A program made the position numbers and the translations under genes. From Streptomyces sp. NBC_01451 (GTDB lineage Bacteria; Actinomycetota; Actinomycetes; Streptomycetales; Streptomycetaceae), in the NCBI RefSeq assembly GCF_036227485.1, contig NZ_CP109479.1:5332001-5396000 (forward strand): DNA of 64,000 nt, given 5' to 3'. The notes under the pieces were generated by a model. The model was given only the letters and a program-made list of their open reading frames with translations, did no database searches and was not told the origin of the DNA. This document shows, one piece after another, positions 7,883 to 17,547 of the stretch. Position 1 is the first letter of the stretch. Each line of letters starts with the position of its first letter.

Positions 7883-10357
7883 CTAACCCTTCTCGTCCGG
7901 CGCCTTCTCCTCGGGCGCCCCCTGCAGCAGAACCGTCAGCAACCGCACCGCTCCCTTTTTGTGCAAGGGCTCGTTGCCGTTGCCGCACTTGGGGGACTGG
8001 ATGCAGGACGGGCAGCCGGCGTCGCACTCGCAGGAGGCGATGGCCTGACGGGTGGCCGTCAGCCAGGAGCGGGCCGTGTGGAAGGCACGCTCCGCGAAGC
8101 CCGCGCCGCCCGGGTGGCCGTCGTACACGAAGACCGTGGGAAGGAGGGTGTCCGGGTGGAGCGGGACGGAGACGCCGCCGATGTCCCAGCGGTCGCAGGT
8201 CGCGAAGAGGGGCAGCATGCCGATCGACGCGTGTTCGGCGGCGTGCAGCGCGCCGCCGAGGATCTCCGGATTGACGCGGGCCGCGTCGAGTTGGTCCTCG
8301 GTGACGGTCCACCACACGGCACGGGTGCGCAGCTTACGCGGAGGGAGGTCGAGCTTCGTCTCGCCCAGGACCTCACCGGTGATGACGCGTCGGCGCAGGA
8401 AGGAGACGACCTGGTTGGTGACCTCGACGGAGCCGTAGCAGAGGCGGCCGTCGCCCCAGGGGATCTCGGTGTCCGTCTCCAGGACGGCGATGGACGTCGT
8501 GTCGCGGGCGACCGTCGAATACGGCGGGTTCGCCTCCTCGACCAGGGCGACCGAGTCCGCCAGGTCGAGGGAGCGGACGAGATAGGTGCGGCCCTGGTGG
8601 AGGTGGACCGCGCCCTCGTGCACGGTCGTGTGCGAGGCGCCCGCGTCGACCGTGCCGAGCAGCCGTCCCGTGCCCTCCTCGACGATCTGGACGGGGTTGC
8701 CGCCACCGCCGCGGATGTCGGCCAGGTCGGCGGCCCGCTCGCGGCGTGTCCAGTGCCAGGCGCTGGTGCGGCGCCGGAGCAGCTTCGCGGCCTCCAACTG
8801 CGGTAGCAGGGCCGCCGTTTCAGGGCCGAAGAGTCCCAGGTCCGCCTCGGTCAGGGGGGATTCGGCCGCCGCCGCGCACAGGTGGGGGGCCAGGACGTAC
8901 GGGTTGTCCGGGTCGAGGACCGTCGACTCGACGGGCTGGTCGAACAGGGCCTCCGGGTGGTGGACGAGAAACGTGTCCAGCGGGTCGTCGCGGGCGACCA
9001 GGATCGCCAGCGCGCCCTGTCCGGCGCGTCCGGCGCGGCCCGCCTGCTGCCACAGGGAGGCGCGGGTGCCCGGGTAGCCGGCGATGACGACGGCGTCCAA
9101 CCCCGAGACGTCGATGCCGAGTTCGAGGGCGGTGGTGGCGGCGAGGCCGAGGAGCTCGCCGGAGTGGAGGGCCTGTTCGAGGGCTCTGCGCTCCTCGGGG
9201 AGATAGCCGCCGCGGTAGGCGGCCACGCGGCGGGCCAGCGAGCGGTCGACCTCGGAGAGCCGTTCCTGGGCGATCACCGAGATCAGCTCGGCGCCGCGCC
9301 GGGAGCGTACGAAGGCCACCGAGCGCACGCCCTGGAGGGTGAGGTCGGTCAGCAGGTCGGCGGCCTCGGCGGTGGCCGTCCGGCGGACGGGGGCGCCCTT
9401 CTCGCCGTGCAGTTCGGTGAGCGGGGGCTCCCAGAGGGCGAACACCAGTTCACCACGGGGTGAGGCGTCGTCGGCGACCTCGACCACCGGGAGGCCCGTC
9501 AGACGGCCGGCTGAGGCGGACGGCTCGGCGGCCGTGGCGGAGGCGAGCAGGAAGACCGGGGAGGCGCCGTAGCGGGCGCACAGGCGGCGCAGGCGGCGCA
9601 GGACCTGGGCGACGTGGGAGCCGAAGACACCGCGGTAGGTGTGGCATTCGTCGATGACGACGTACTTCAGCGATTTGAGGAAGGAGGCCCAGCGCGGGTG
9701 GGACGGGAGTATCCCCCGGTGGAGCATGTCCGGGTTGGTGAGGACGTAGTTCGCGTACTGGCGGACCCACTCGCGTTCCTCGACGGGGGTGTCACCGTCG
9801 TACACGGCAGGTCGTACCGCGTTTCCCAAAGGTTGTGAAAGTTCCTTCACGGAACGGCGCTGGTCGGCTGCGAGGGCCTTGGTCGGCGCGAGGTACAGGG
9901 CGGTCGCCCCGCGGCCGTTGGGCGCCTCGGAGCCGTCCAGGAGGCGTGAGAGGACCGGTACGAGGTACGCGAGCGACTTGCCCGAGGCGGTGCCTGTGGC
10001 GACGATCACGTTGTCGCCGTCCAGGGCGTGCTCGGCGGCCAGTGCCTGGTGGGCCCAGGGGTGTTCGATTCCGGCGGACTGGACGGCCGCGATGACCTCG
10101 GCGCGAATCCGGTCCGGCCAGACGGCATGACGGCCCGCACGTGGGGGCAAGTGCTCCGTATGAGTGATGCGCGAAGCGCGGCTCGGCCCCGAGGCGAGCC
10201 GGTCCAGGATCGTGCCCGGATCGGGTCGCGAGGCGGCGAAAGCCGAGGGTCGTTCGGATCGGTGATTCTTGGCCATCGGCATCGAGTGTGTCACTGGCGT
10301 GACGGACAATGGGCCCAAGGCGTCGTGCACGCCCTGCGGTAAGTGATTGAATGCCAT
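7883..10357 (-). CDS. DEAH/DECH-box ATP-dependent helicase (Tad-neighbourhood family, C-terminal zinc cysteines)
   Basis: An 824-residue superfamily 2 helicase. Motif I is VATGTASGKSLAYLVP, motif II is IDECHTYRG (DECH), motif III LLASATA, and the C-terminal helicase domain includes ATTALELGIDVSGLDAVVIAG and QQAGRAGRAGQGAL. A DUF1998-type C-terminus carries four cysteines (CECDAGCPSCIQSPKCG) that probably bind zinc. The family sits next to Tad pili in actinobacteria without a proven link to them; relatives such as Mrf1/MrfA act in DNA repair, so a repair role is as likely as a secretion role. It is convergent with the pilus operon with an 86-bp gap, and divergent from bldG. Confidence 0.9.
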   Translation of the reverse strand: MAFNHLPQGVHDALGPLSVTPVTHSMPMAKNHRSERPSAFAASRPDPGTILDRLASGPSRASRITHTEHLPPRAGRHAVWPDRIRAEVIAAVQSAGIEHPWAHQALAAEHALDGDNVIVATGTASGKSLAYLVPVLSRLLDGSEAPNGRGATALYLAPTKALAADQRRSVKELSQPLGNAVRPAVYDGDTPVEEREWVRQYANYVLTNPDMLHRGILPSHPRWASFLKSLKYVVIDECHTYRGVFGSHVAQVLRRLRRLCARYGASPVFLLASATAAEPSASAGRLTGLPVVEVADDASPRGELVFALWEPPLTELHGEKGAPVRRTATAEAADLLTDLTLQGVRSVAFVRSRRGAELISVIAQERLSEVDRSLARRVAAYRGGYLPEERRALEQALHSGELLGLAATTALELGIDVSGLDAVVIAGYPGTRASLWQQAGRAGRAGQGALAILVARDDPLDTFLVHHPEALFDQPVESTVLDPDNPYVLAPHLCAAAAESPLTEADLGLFGPETAALLPQLEAAKLLRRRTSAWHWTRRERAADLADIRGGGGNPVQIVEEGTGRLLGTVDAGASHTTVHEGAVHLHQGRTYLVRSLDLADSVALVEEANPPYSTVARDTTSIAVLETDTEIPWGDGRLCYGSVEVTNQVVSFLRRRVITGEVLGETKLDLPPRKLRTRAVWWTVTEDQLDAARVNPEILGGALHAAEHASIGMLPLFATCDRWDIGGVSVPLHPDTLLPTVFVYDGHPGGAGFAERAFHTARSWLTATRQAIASCECDAGCPSCIQSPKCGNGNEPLHKKGAVRLLTVLLQGAPEEKAPDEKG

Positions 10358-10437
10358 CGCGGCTGGCGAACCGTCCTGGGGACTCTGCCGAGGTGTCCCT
10401 TGGGATGACCGCTCGATAGCAAGGTGCTGGAGGATCC

Positions 10438-10779
10438 GTGGACCTGTCCCTGTCGACCCGTACCGTCGGCGATCGTACGGTCGTCGAGGTCGGTGGCGAA
10501 ATCGACGTTTATACCGCGCCCAAGCTGCGTGAGCAGCTGGTCGAGCTGGTCAACGACGGGAGTTTTCACCTCGTCGTGGACATGGAGGGTGTCGACTTCC
10601 TCGACTCCACCGGGCTCGGCGTACTGGTCGGCGGCCTGAAGCGTGTGCGTGCCCACGAGGGCTCGCTGCGCCTGGTGTGCAACCAGGAGCGCATTCTGAA
10701 GATCTTCCGCATCACCGGTCTGACCAAGGTGTTCCCGATTCACACCTCGGTCGACGAAGCGGTGGCGGCCACCGACTGA
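10438..10779 (+). CDS. bldG: Anti-sigma-factor antagonist BldG
   Basis: A 113-residue STAS-domain protein essentially identical in layout to S. coelicolor BldG, which is needed for aerial growth and antibiotic production. The phosphorylatable serine is Ser57 in [13 protein letters not shown]. The start is GTG 10438, preceded by ggagg at 4-5 bases. In the known system BldG is controlled by phosphorylation and binds anti-sigma factors, including the product of the adjacent gene. It is followed by a strong hairpin, so both single-gene and two-gene transcripts are likely. Confidence 0.96.
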   Translation: MDLSLSTRTVGDRTVVEVGGEIDVYTAPKLREQLVELVNDGSFHLVVDMEGVDFLDSTGLGVLVGGLKRVRAHEGSLRLVCNQERILKIFRITGLTKVFPIHTSVDEAVAATD

Positions 10780-10845
10780 CGGCCGTTTACCGGACGCGCA
10801 CGCGGTCACTCGTAGGTGCGTCCGGCGACGGAAGAAGTTAACGAG

Positions 10846-10875
10846 GGGGGTCCGGGTCTCGGCGACCCGACCCCC
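10846..10875 (+). terminator. Hairpin between bldG and the anti-sigma gene
   Basis: The inverted repeat gggggtccgggtc / gacccgaccccc has one bulged C and a 5-base loop. It may act as a partial terminator, so that only some bldG transcripts continue into the anti-sigma gene. Confidence 0.6.
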
Positions 10876-10906
10876 TGACCGCACGCCCGTATTCCGAGGG
10901 GGATGC

Positions 10907-11341
10907 ATGGCCACCGTTGAACTCCGCTTCAGCGCGCTGCCCGAGCACGTCAGGACCGCCCGACTGGTGGCGGCAGCGGTGGCGCGCAGGGCCGGAGTGG
11001 ACGAGGCCGTACTCGACGAGGTGCGACTCGCCGTGGGCGAGGCCTGTTCCCGTGCCGTCGGACTGCACCAGAGCAGCGGTATCTCGGAGCCGGTGTGGGT
11101 GACGCTGGTCGAGGAGGAGAAGCTGTTCTCCATCGAGGTCGGCGACGAAGCACCCCGCTCGACTCCCGGTGACGACACTCCGGGTGCCGACGGTGGCGTG
11201 GACGTGGATGCCGAGGAGGACGAGATGGGCCTCGCGGTCATCAGCGGCCTCGTCGACGACGTCGAGGTCACCTCGGGGGAGAACGGCGGATCGATCCGCA
11301 TGAGCTGGCCGACCACGCCGCCGGTCACGCTCCTCCCCTGA
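10907..11341 (+). CDS. apgA: Anti-sigma factor / SpoIIAB-RsbW-like ATP-binding protein (ApgA-like)
   Basis: A 144-residue GHKL ATPase. The N-box region is LDEVRLAVGEACSRAVGLHQ and the G1-like region is EVGDEAPRS, followed by an acidic insert (residues about 90-110) and a late helix DEMGLAVISGLVDDVEV, typical of Streptomyces anti-sigma kinases. The equivalent S. coelicolor gene next to bldG encodes a BldG partner. ATG 10907 has a ribosome site (gaggggg). The insert between the G1 and G2 regions makes the ATP lid unusual compared with RsbW. Confidence 0.9.
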   Translation: MATVELRFSALPEHVRTARLVAAAVARRAGVDEAVLDEVRLAVGEACSRAVGLHQSSGISEPVWVTLVEEEKLFSIEVGDEAPRSTPGDDTPGADGGVDVDAEEDEMGLAVISGLVDDVEVTSGENGGSIRMSWPTTPPVTLLP

Positions 11342-11366
11342 GGCCGTCCGGCCCGTAATTCTCTGC

Positions 11367-11397
11367 CCAAAGGGCCCTACTCGGTAGGGCCCTTTGG
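11367..11397 (+). terminator. Terminator after the bldG operon
   Basis: A perfect 14-bp stem (ccaaagggccctac / gtagggccctttgg) with a 3-base loop lies 25 bp after the stop. It begins a 325-bp non-coding stretch (11342-11666) that otherwise holds the hppA promoter region. Confidence 0.9.
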
Positions 11398-11445
11398 CAT
11401 GTCCCGGTGCAGGTACCCGGTCCTACCGTGATCGTGCACGGCGTT

Positions 11446-11463
11446 TCGTGAATTGCTTCACGA
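11446..11463. promoter_or_regulatory. Candidate Crp-type site upstream of hppA
   Basis: The sequence tcgtgaattgcttcacga has 7-bp arms (TCGTGAA / TTCACGA) and contains GTGA-N6-TCAC, close to the Crp consensus of Streptomyces. It lies about 204 bp before the hppA ATG. Binding is inferred from sequence only. Confidence 0.45.
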
Positions 11464-11666
11464 TCAATGGAGCGGTAATTTGATCACGCAACAATGTCTT
11501 TGAAGCGTTACCGTTTTTCGGAGTCGCGCGTCCTCGTCGAGGATTATCGATCATTTGCGGAAGGTACGGGAAGTTGAATTCCGTCAACCGCGTACTGTTT
11601 TGATCAGTTTCCGGTACCTACAATCCGTCCACATCTTGAGCTCAGTCCAAGCGTCAAGGAGGACGA

Positions 11667-14072
11667 ATGGCGGGGCTTTCTTCCCCTCATCGGTTCGATC
11701 AACCCACAACCTTCGCAGCCGCAGTACTGACCGACGACAACCGACTGATCGTGATGGTCATCGCCGCGGTCGCCCTGGCGGCGCTCGTGGTCGCCGGGGT
11801 CCTGGTGCGCCAGGTACTCGCGGCGGGCGAGGGCACCGACAGCATGAAGGAGATCGCGAAGGCGATCCAGGAAGGCGCGAACGCCTATCTGGCACGGCAG
11901 TTGCGCACGCTCGGCGTATTCGCAGTGATCGTTTTCTTCCTGCTGATGCTGCTGCCGGCTGACGACTGGAATCAGCGCGCCGGACGGTCGGTGTTCTTCT
12001 TGATCGGCGCCGCGTTCTCGGCGGCCACCGGGTATATCGGCATGTGGCTCGCCGTGCGCAGCAATGTGCGTGTCGCCGCCGCGGCCCGGGAGGCGACACC
12101 GGCGGAAGGCGAGCCGGAAAGGGATCTCACCGAGGTCTCCCACAAAGCGATGAAGATCGCTTTCCGTACGGGCGGCGTCGTCGGCATGTTCACCGTGGGC
12201 CTCGGCCTGCTGGGCGCCTCCTGCGTCGTGCTGGTGTACGCGGCCGACGCGCCGAAGGTGCTTGAGGGATTCGGTCTCGGCGCCGCCCTCATCGCCATGT
12301 TCATGCGTGTCGGCGGCGGCATCTTCACCAAGGCAGCCGACGTCGGCGCCGACCTGGTCGGCAAGGTCGAACAGGGCATCCCGGAGGACGATCCGCGCAA
12401 CGCCGCCACCATCGCCGACAACGTGGGCGACAACGTCGGCGACTGCGCCGGCATGGCGGCCGACCTCTTCGAGTCGTACGCCGTGACGCTGGTCGCCGCG
12501 CTGATCCTCGGCAAGGCGGCCTTCGGTGACGCCGGACTCGCCTTCCCGCTCCTGGTGCCCGCGATCGGCGTCCTCACGGCGATGATCGGCATCTTCGCGG
12601 TGGCGCCGAAGCGTTCCGACCGGAGCGGCATGAGCGCGATCAACCGCGGCTTCTTCATCTCCGCTGTGATCTCGCTCGCACTCGTCGCGGTCGCCGTCTT
12701 CGTCTATCTGCCGTCGTCGTACGCCGATCTGGACGGGGTCGCCGACACGGCGATCTCCGACAAGGGCGGCGATCCGCGGATCCTGGCGCTCCTCGCGGTG
12801 GCCATCGGCATCGTGCTGGCGGCCCTGATCCAGCAACTGACCGGCTACTTCACCGAGACCACCCGCCGACCCGTGAAGGACATCGGCAAGAGCTCCCTCA
12901 CCGGCGCGGCCACCGTCGTCCTCGCCGGCATCTCCATCGGGCTCGAATCGGCCGTCTACACCGCCCTGTTGATCGGCCTCGGCGTGTACGGGGCGTTCCT
13001 CCTCGGCGGTACGTCCATCATGCTGGCGCTGTTCGCGGTGGCGCTGGCCGGCACCGGTCTGCTCACCACGGTCGGTGTGATCGTCGCGATGGACACCTTC
13101 GGGCCGGTCTCCGACAACGCCCAGGGCATCGCCGAGATGTCCGGCGACGTCCAGGGCGCGGGCGCGCAGGTGCTCACCGACCTGGACGCCGTCGGCAACA
13201 CCACCAAGGCCATCACCAAGGGCATCGCCATCGCCACCGCGGTCCTGGCGGCCTCGGCGCTCTTCGGGTCGTACCGCGACGCGATCACGACCGCGGCGCG
13301 CGATGTCGGCGAGAAGGTCGGCGAGGGCGGGCCGCTCAACCTGGTGATGGACATCTCGCAGCCCAACAACCTGGTCGGTCTGATCGCGGGCGCGGCGGTC
13401 GTCTTCCTGTTCTCCGGACTGGCGATCAGCGCGGTCTCGCGGTCGGCGGGTTCGGTCGTCTACGAGGTGCGGCGGCAGTTCCGCGAGCATCCCGGGATCA
13501 TGGACTACACCGAGAAACCGGAGTACGGGCGCGTCGTCGACATCTGCACCAAGGACGCGCTCCGGGAGCTCGCCACGCCCGGGCTGCTGGCTGTCCTGGC
13601 GCCCATCGCCATCGGGTTCACGCTCGGGGTCGGCGCGCTCGGCTCGTTCCTCGCGGGCGCGATCGGCACCGGCACGCTGATGGCGGTGTTCCTCGCCAAC
13701 TCCGGTGGCGCGTGGGACAACGCGAAGAAGCTGGTGGAGGACGGCCATCACGGCGGCAAGGGCAGCGAGGCCCACGCGGCGACCGTCATCGGGGACACCG
13801 TCGGCGATCCCTTCAAGGACACCGCGGGTCCCGCCATCAACCCGCTGCTGAAGGTGATGAACCTGGTCGCGCTGCTCGTCGCGCCCGCGATCATCAAGTT
13901 CAGCTACGGCGACGACGAGAATCTCGCCCTGCGCATCGTCATCGCCGTCGTGTCGATCGCGGTCATCGTGGGCGCGGTGTACGTCTCCAAACGGCGCGGG
14001 GTCGCCGGGGAGGACGAGGCGGAGGAGGCGGAACGGGAAGCCAAGTCGGCTGATCCCGCGGTGGTCTCGTAG
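11667..14072 (+). CDS. hppA: Membrane-bound proton-pumping pyrophosphatase
   Basis: An 801-residue integral membrane protein with about 16 membrane helices. It hydrolyses pyrophosphate and pumps protons outward. Signature motifs are present: GGGIFTKAADVGADLVGKVE, the Asp-rich DDPRNAATIADNVGDNVGDC, and a late GDTVGDPFKDTAGPAINPL. The sequence VGNTTKAITKG has Lys where K+-dependent enzymes have Ala, so this should be a K+-independent H+-PPase. ATG 11667 has a strong ribosome site (aaggagg). It is a single-gene unit with its own terminator and a Crp-like site upstream. Confidence 0.95.
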   Translation: MAGLSSPHRFDQPTTFAAAVLTDDNRLIVMVIAAVALAALVVAGVLVRQVLAAGEGTDSMKEIAKAIQEGANAYLARQLRTLGVFAVIVFFLLMLLPADDWNQRAGRSVFFLIGAAFSAATGYIGMWLAVRSNVRVAAAAREATPAEGEPERDLTEVSHKAMKIAFRTGGVVGMFTVGLGLLGASCVVLVYAADAPKVLEGFGLGAALIAMFMRVGGGIFTKAADVGADLVGKVEQGIPEDDPRNAATIADNVGDNVGDCAGMAADLFESYAVTLVAALILGKAAFGDAGLAFPLLVPAIGVLTAMIGIFAVAPKRSDRSGMSAINRGFFISAVISLALVAVAVFVYLPSSYADLDGVADTAISDKGGDPRILALLAVAIGIVLAALIQQLTGYFTETTRRPVKDIGKSSLTGAATVVLAGISIGLESAVYTALLIGLGVYGAFLLGGTSIMLALFAVALAGTGLLTTVGVIVAMDTFGPVSDNAQGIAEMSGDVQGAGAQVLTDLDAVGNTTKAITKGIAIATAVLAASALFGSYRDAITTAARDVGEKVGEGGPLNLVMDISQPNNLVGLIAGAAVVFLFSGLAISAVSRSAGSVVYEVRRQFREHPGIMDYTEKPEYGRVVDICTKDALRELATPGLLAVLAPIAIGFTLGVGALGSFLAGAIGTGTLMAVFLANSGGAWDNAKKLVEDGHHGGKGSEAHAATVIGDTVGDPFKDTAGPAINPLLKVMNLVALLVAPAIIKFSYGDDENLALRIVIAVVSIAVIVGAVYVSKRRGVAGEDEAEEAEREAKSADPAVVS

Positions 14073-14141
14073 CCCGAGCAGGGTCCGCGGACCACGGATT
14101 CGTCTTCCACGATGTCTTATGGCTGGTCAGGAACCGGTCAA

Positions 14142-14185
14142 CGAGCGGGCGGGCGGCGCGTTGTGACGCGTCGTCCGCCCGCTCG
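14142..14185 (+). terminator. Terminator after hppA
   Basis: A 19-bp nearly perfect stem (two G-U pairs) with the outer arm cgagcgggcgg / ccgcccgctcg and a 6-base loop lies 70 bp after the stop. The rest of 14073-14341 is the promoter region of the next gene. Confidence 0.85.
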
Positions 14186-14341
14186 ACGTGGGTTGCACGC
14201 CTTTTCCGTGAGCCTTCTCTCTCTTGGCTCTCTCTTGGTGCAAATGGCGGCAATAACACATCAAGCGGATGTCCGTCATGCTGATGTCGCCCAGTTGCCG
14301 TGTATGTTCCGGGGCCGAGAGCCATGGAAGGGACCAATCCG

Positions 14342-14920
14342 GTGAACAAGAAGCTCGCGGTCGCACTGTCCGGCGGTGCGGTACTGGTACTGGCGCTGTC
14401 GGGATGCAGCAGCGACGACGGCAACGAGAAGCTGGATGCCTGGGCCAAGCAGGTGTGCGACGCGGTGAAACCGCAGGCGCAGAAGATCGAGGCAGCCAAT
14501 GCCGCGATCCAGAAGGAGACCTCCGACAACAGCACCCCGGCGGCCGTCCAGAAGACCGACGCGCAGGCCTTCCAGGACATGGCGGACGCCTACAAGGCGA
14601 TCGGCGCGGCCGTGAACACCGCGGGTGCGCCGAACGTCGACGACGGCGAGACGAAGAAGGCGAACGCCGTCAAGGAACTCAACGACATCTCGGCCTCCTA
14701 CGCGGGCCTGAAGAAGCAGGTGGACGGACTCGACATCAAGAACCAGGCGAAGTTCGCCGACGGTCTCAAGGGTGTCGCCACCCAGCTGGACAAGCTGAGC
14801 CAGAGCGGGAACGACGCCCTGAAGGCCCTGGAGGAGGGCGACGTCGGCAAGTCGATGGCCGAGCAGGAGAGCTGCAAGTCGACCCCGGTGTCCCCGGCGG
14901 CCTCCTCGACGGCCGGCTGA
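14342..14920 (+). CDS. Small secreted lipoprotein
   Basis: A 192-residue protein with a lipoprotein signal: MNKK, a hydrophobic stretch and the lipobox LALSGC with Cys about residue 24. The mature part is helical and Lys/Ala/Asp-rich (for example AQKIEAANAAIQKE, LKKQVDGLDIKNQAKF), probably a coiled coil on the outer face of the membrane. GTG 14342 is chosen because ggaaggga lies 8 bases upstream; an ATG at 14324 would include that ribosome site. The function is unknown. Confidence 0.85.
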   Translation: MNKKLAVALSGGAVLVLALSGCSSDDGNEKLDAWAKQVCDAVKPQAQKIEAANAAIQKETSDNSTPAAVQKTDAQAFQDMADAYKAIGAAVNTAGAPNVDDGETKKANAVKELNDISASYAGLKKQVDGLDIKNQAKFADGLKGVATQLDKLSQSGNDALKALEEGDVGKSMAEQESCKSTPVSPAASSTAG

Positions 14921-15038
14921 TCGCTCCGCCGGACCCTGCCGAGCCGCGGCGGGAGTTTTCCACAGGCGTACGGGGTGTCCGCGCGCGTCTGTCCACAGGC
15001 GTGCGCGGCGGAGCGGCAGGGCGGACACAATAGGGGGC

Positions 15039-16562
15039 GTGAGTAACGCCAGCCTGCACGCCCTGCCCTCCGCCGACCGCCCCGATGCCGCCGCGAGCCT
15101 CCGGGCCGCGCTTCTGGCCGCCGACTTCACCGCCGACGGGCTGCTCGACCTGCTCGGCGCGCCCGCGTACGCCGCCCTGGCGCGCAGCGAGACCGTGCCC
15201 GCGCTCCGGGCGACCCGCGGCGACACGCCCTTGGCACAGCTCGTACGGCTGTTCCTGTTGCAGCAGTCCGTGCCCCGCGCGCGCGTGGCGGGCGTGCTGC
15301 CCGTCGACGACTGCGTGGCGAGCGGGTGGCTGGTGTCCGGGGACGACGGCCGGGTGACCGCCGCCGTCGACGTACGGCCGTACGGCGGGCCGGGCGGCGA
15401 GGACTGGTTCATCGTGTCCGACCTCGGGTGCGCGGTCGGCGGAGCCGGCGGCATCGGCAGTCACCATGAGGGCGTCGTACTCGGGGTGGGCGGTGCCTCC
15501 ACGACCCTCGCCGGCATCACCGTCCGTACGCCGGTCGGCTCCGCGCTCGACCTCGGCACCGGCTCCGGGATCCAGGCGCTGCACGCCGCCCAGCACGCCA
15601 CGCGCGTGACGGCGACCGACCTCAACCCCCGTGCCCTGCACATCACCGCGCTGACGCTCGCGCTGTCCGGCGCACCTGCGGCCGACCTGCGCGAGGGCTC
15701 GCTCTTCGAGCCGGTCCGGGACGACGAGAAGTACGACCTGATCGTCTCCAACCCGCCGTTCGTGATCTCGCCGGGCGCGCGGCTCACTTACCGCGACGGC
15801 GGGATGGGCGGGGACGATCTGTGCCGCACGCTCGTTCAGGAGGCGGGGGAGCGGTTGCGTGAGGGCGGGTTCGCGCAGTTCCTCGCCAACTGGCAGCACG
15901 TGGAGGGGGAGGACTGGCAGGACAGGCTCAGGTCCTGGGTGCCACGCGGCTGCGACGCCTGGATCGTGCAGCGCGAGGTGCAGGACGTCACGCAGTACGC
16001 CGAGCTGTGGCTGCGCGACGCCGGCGACCACCGCTCCGACCCGGCGGAGTACCGGGCGCGGTACGACGCCTGGCTGGACGAGTTCGAGACGCGCAAGGTG
16101 AAGGCGGTCGGGTTCGGCTGGATCACGCTGCGGAGGACGGGGGCGACGGCGCCTTCGGTCACCGTGGAGGAATGGCCGCATCCCGTAGAACAGCCCCTCG
16201 GGGACACGGTTCGCGCCCACTTCGAGCGTGTGGACTACCTGCGCACGCACGACGACGCGTCCCTGCTCGCCGGGCACTTCAGACTGGTGGACGAGGTCGT
16301 GCAGGAGCAGGTCGGGCTGCCCGGCGCCGAGGACCCGGAACACGTGGTGCTGCGCCAGCACCGCGGGATGCGCCGCGCCACCAAGGTGGACACGGTCGGC
16401 GCGGGCTTCGCGGGCGTGTGCGACGGCCAGTTGAGCGCCGGGCGGATTCTGGACGCCATCGCCCAGCTGGTCGGCGAGGACCCGGTGTCGCTGCGGGACC
16501 GCACACCCGCGCAGATCCGGTTGCTGGTGGAGCAGGGCTTCCTGGAGCCGTCGGGCGGGTGA
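15039..16562 (+). CDS. SAM-dependent methyltransferase (DUF7059 plus small-methyltransferase domain)
   Basis: A 507-residue protein. The N-terminal ~130 residues form a helical domain seen in actinobacterial homologues. The Rossmann methyltransferase domain has motif I ALDLGTGSGIQALHAA (about residue 167), an acidic ribose-binding residue in VTATDLNPRAL, and the catalytic loop motif NPPF (LIVSNPPFVISPGA) typical of N-methyltransferases acting on glutamine, adenine or guanine, such as PrmC or RsmC relatives. A C-terminal ~130-residue winged-helix-like part follows. The likely substrate is rRNA or a translation factor, but it is not fixed by the sequence. GTG start; a single gene. Confidence 0.85.
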   Translation: MSNASLHALPSADRPDAAASLRAALLAADFTADGLLDLLGAPAYAALARSETVPALRATRGDTPLAQLVRLFLLQQSVPRARVAGVLPVDDCVASGWLVSGDDGRVTAAVDVRPYGGPGGEDWFIVSDLGCAVGGAGGIGSHHEGVVLGVGGASTTLAGITVRTPVGSALDLGTGSGIQALHAAQHATRVTATDLNPRALHITALTLALSGAPAADLREGSLFEPVRDDEKYDLIVSNPPFVISPGARLTYRDGGMGGDDLCRTLVQEAGERLREGGFAQFLANWQHVEGEDWQDRLRSWVPRGCDAWIVQREVQDVTQYAELWLRDAGDHRSDPAEYRARYDAWLDEFETRKVKAVGFGWITLRRTGATAPSVTVEEWPHPVEQPLGDTVRAHFERVDYLRTHDDASLLAGHFRLVDEVVQEQVGLPGAEDPEHVVLRQHRGMRRATKVDTVGAGFAGVCDGQLSAGRILDAIAQLVGEDPVSLRDRTPAQIRLLVEQGFLEPSGG

Positions 16563-17083
16563 GCGCGTGCCGGGTCCGGTGCCGTGGGGCCCTGTACTGC
16601 CGGTTCCGTGGCGGTGAGCCTGTTGTCTACGTCGTGACGACCATGGCGGAGGGGGGCTCGGCGGCCGATACGGGTACGGCAGGTCGCGTACGCCTCCGCC
16701 GTACGGCAGTGGGAGGCACAGGGGCGGCGCGCGAGGCATGGGGATGCGCGCGGGTGGCGTGGGCCGACCGCTCGCGGTGCCCGTGCCGCCGTACCGAGTG
16801 CGTGGTTGGCGAGGTTCGAGCGGCATATTCACGCCGAGTTGGGGTGGCCGGACCCGGGCGGGCCGCGCGCCGCCGCCTGTGAGATTCATGGGCCTCGCCC
16901 GCGACGGAACGTGGCCGGCCGGCCCTTCCCGCGAGGGCGCCGAGGGCGGTCGGCGGGTACGCACCGGGGCGCCTGGCCCCTGTCCGCCCGGTGTTCACCT
17001 CGGGTTCGCGTGGACGCTTCCCGGACGTGCCAGCCTCCCGGGGCCGGGGACTCCCGGGCCGGAGGAAAGGGGCGCACAGGAGT
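16563..17083. other. Non-coding gap with no recognised feature
   Basis: Open frames here are arginine/glycine/proline-rich shadows of high-GC sequence with no ribosome sites or recognisable motifs. It may be decayed sequence or the leader region of the small membrane gene at 17084. Confidence 0.5.
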
Positions 17084-17281
17084 ATGGAGAGCGGACCGGC
17101 GATCTTCGCGGGAGTGGTGTTCGCCCTGTTCGGGGGCGGGCTGCTGGTGTGGACCGCGGCCCGGGTACGGCATCGGGCGCCCGTCGCCCACGGTGTGAAC
17201 CCCGTCGCATCGGCGGTCCTCGCGAGCGTCGCCGCGCTGGTCGCCGTCGGGGTCGCCGCATGGTGCCTGACCCGTGTGTGA
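17084..17281 (+). CDS. Small two-helix membrane protein
   Basis: A 65-residue protein with two hydrophobic helices: residues about 6-25 (AIFAGVVFALFGGGLLVWTA) and about 42-62. A basic loop (ARVRHRAPVAHG) between them should face the cytoplasm. The start is uncertain: a strong ribosome-like ggaggaaagg lies 13 bases upstream of ATG 17084. The function is unknown; it is too short for domain assignment, but its composition and position just before topA suggest a real conserved small gene. Confidence 0.6.
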   Translation: MESGPAIFAGVVFALFGGGLLVWTAARVRHRAPVAHGVNPVASAVLASVAALVAVGVAAWCLTRV

Positions 17282-17547
17282 GGTGGGCGGGAGGCGTATG
17301 GGAGGCGCACACGGCGTGGCCGCGCAGGTAACTGGTAGGTCACCCTCCGAATAAGCTCGAAGGGGCAGGTCGACACTCCGGGCGGCAGGAATGGCGGTAG
17401 TCGGGTTACCGTTCGAGTGGCCGTTGCGGGCTTTTCCCGTTTGACACGGGGGCGGGATGTACCGTCACACTCCGCAGCGTCAGCATGACCCGACCCCGGG
17501 AACAAGGCCGGGGGAGACCCCAGTGTCGACCGGAGAGAAGAGCGAAG

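Noticed and set aside
11604..13775. Long minus-strand ORF opposite hppA
   Set aside because: An antisense shadow with Asp/Arg/Gly-rich composition and no recognisable domain.
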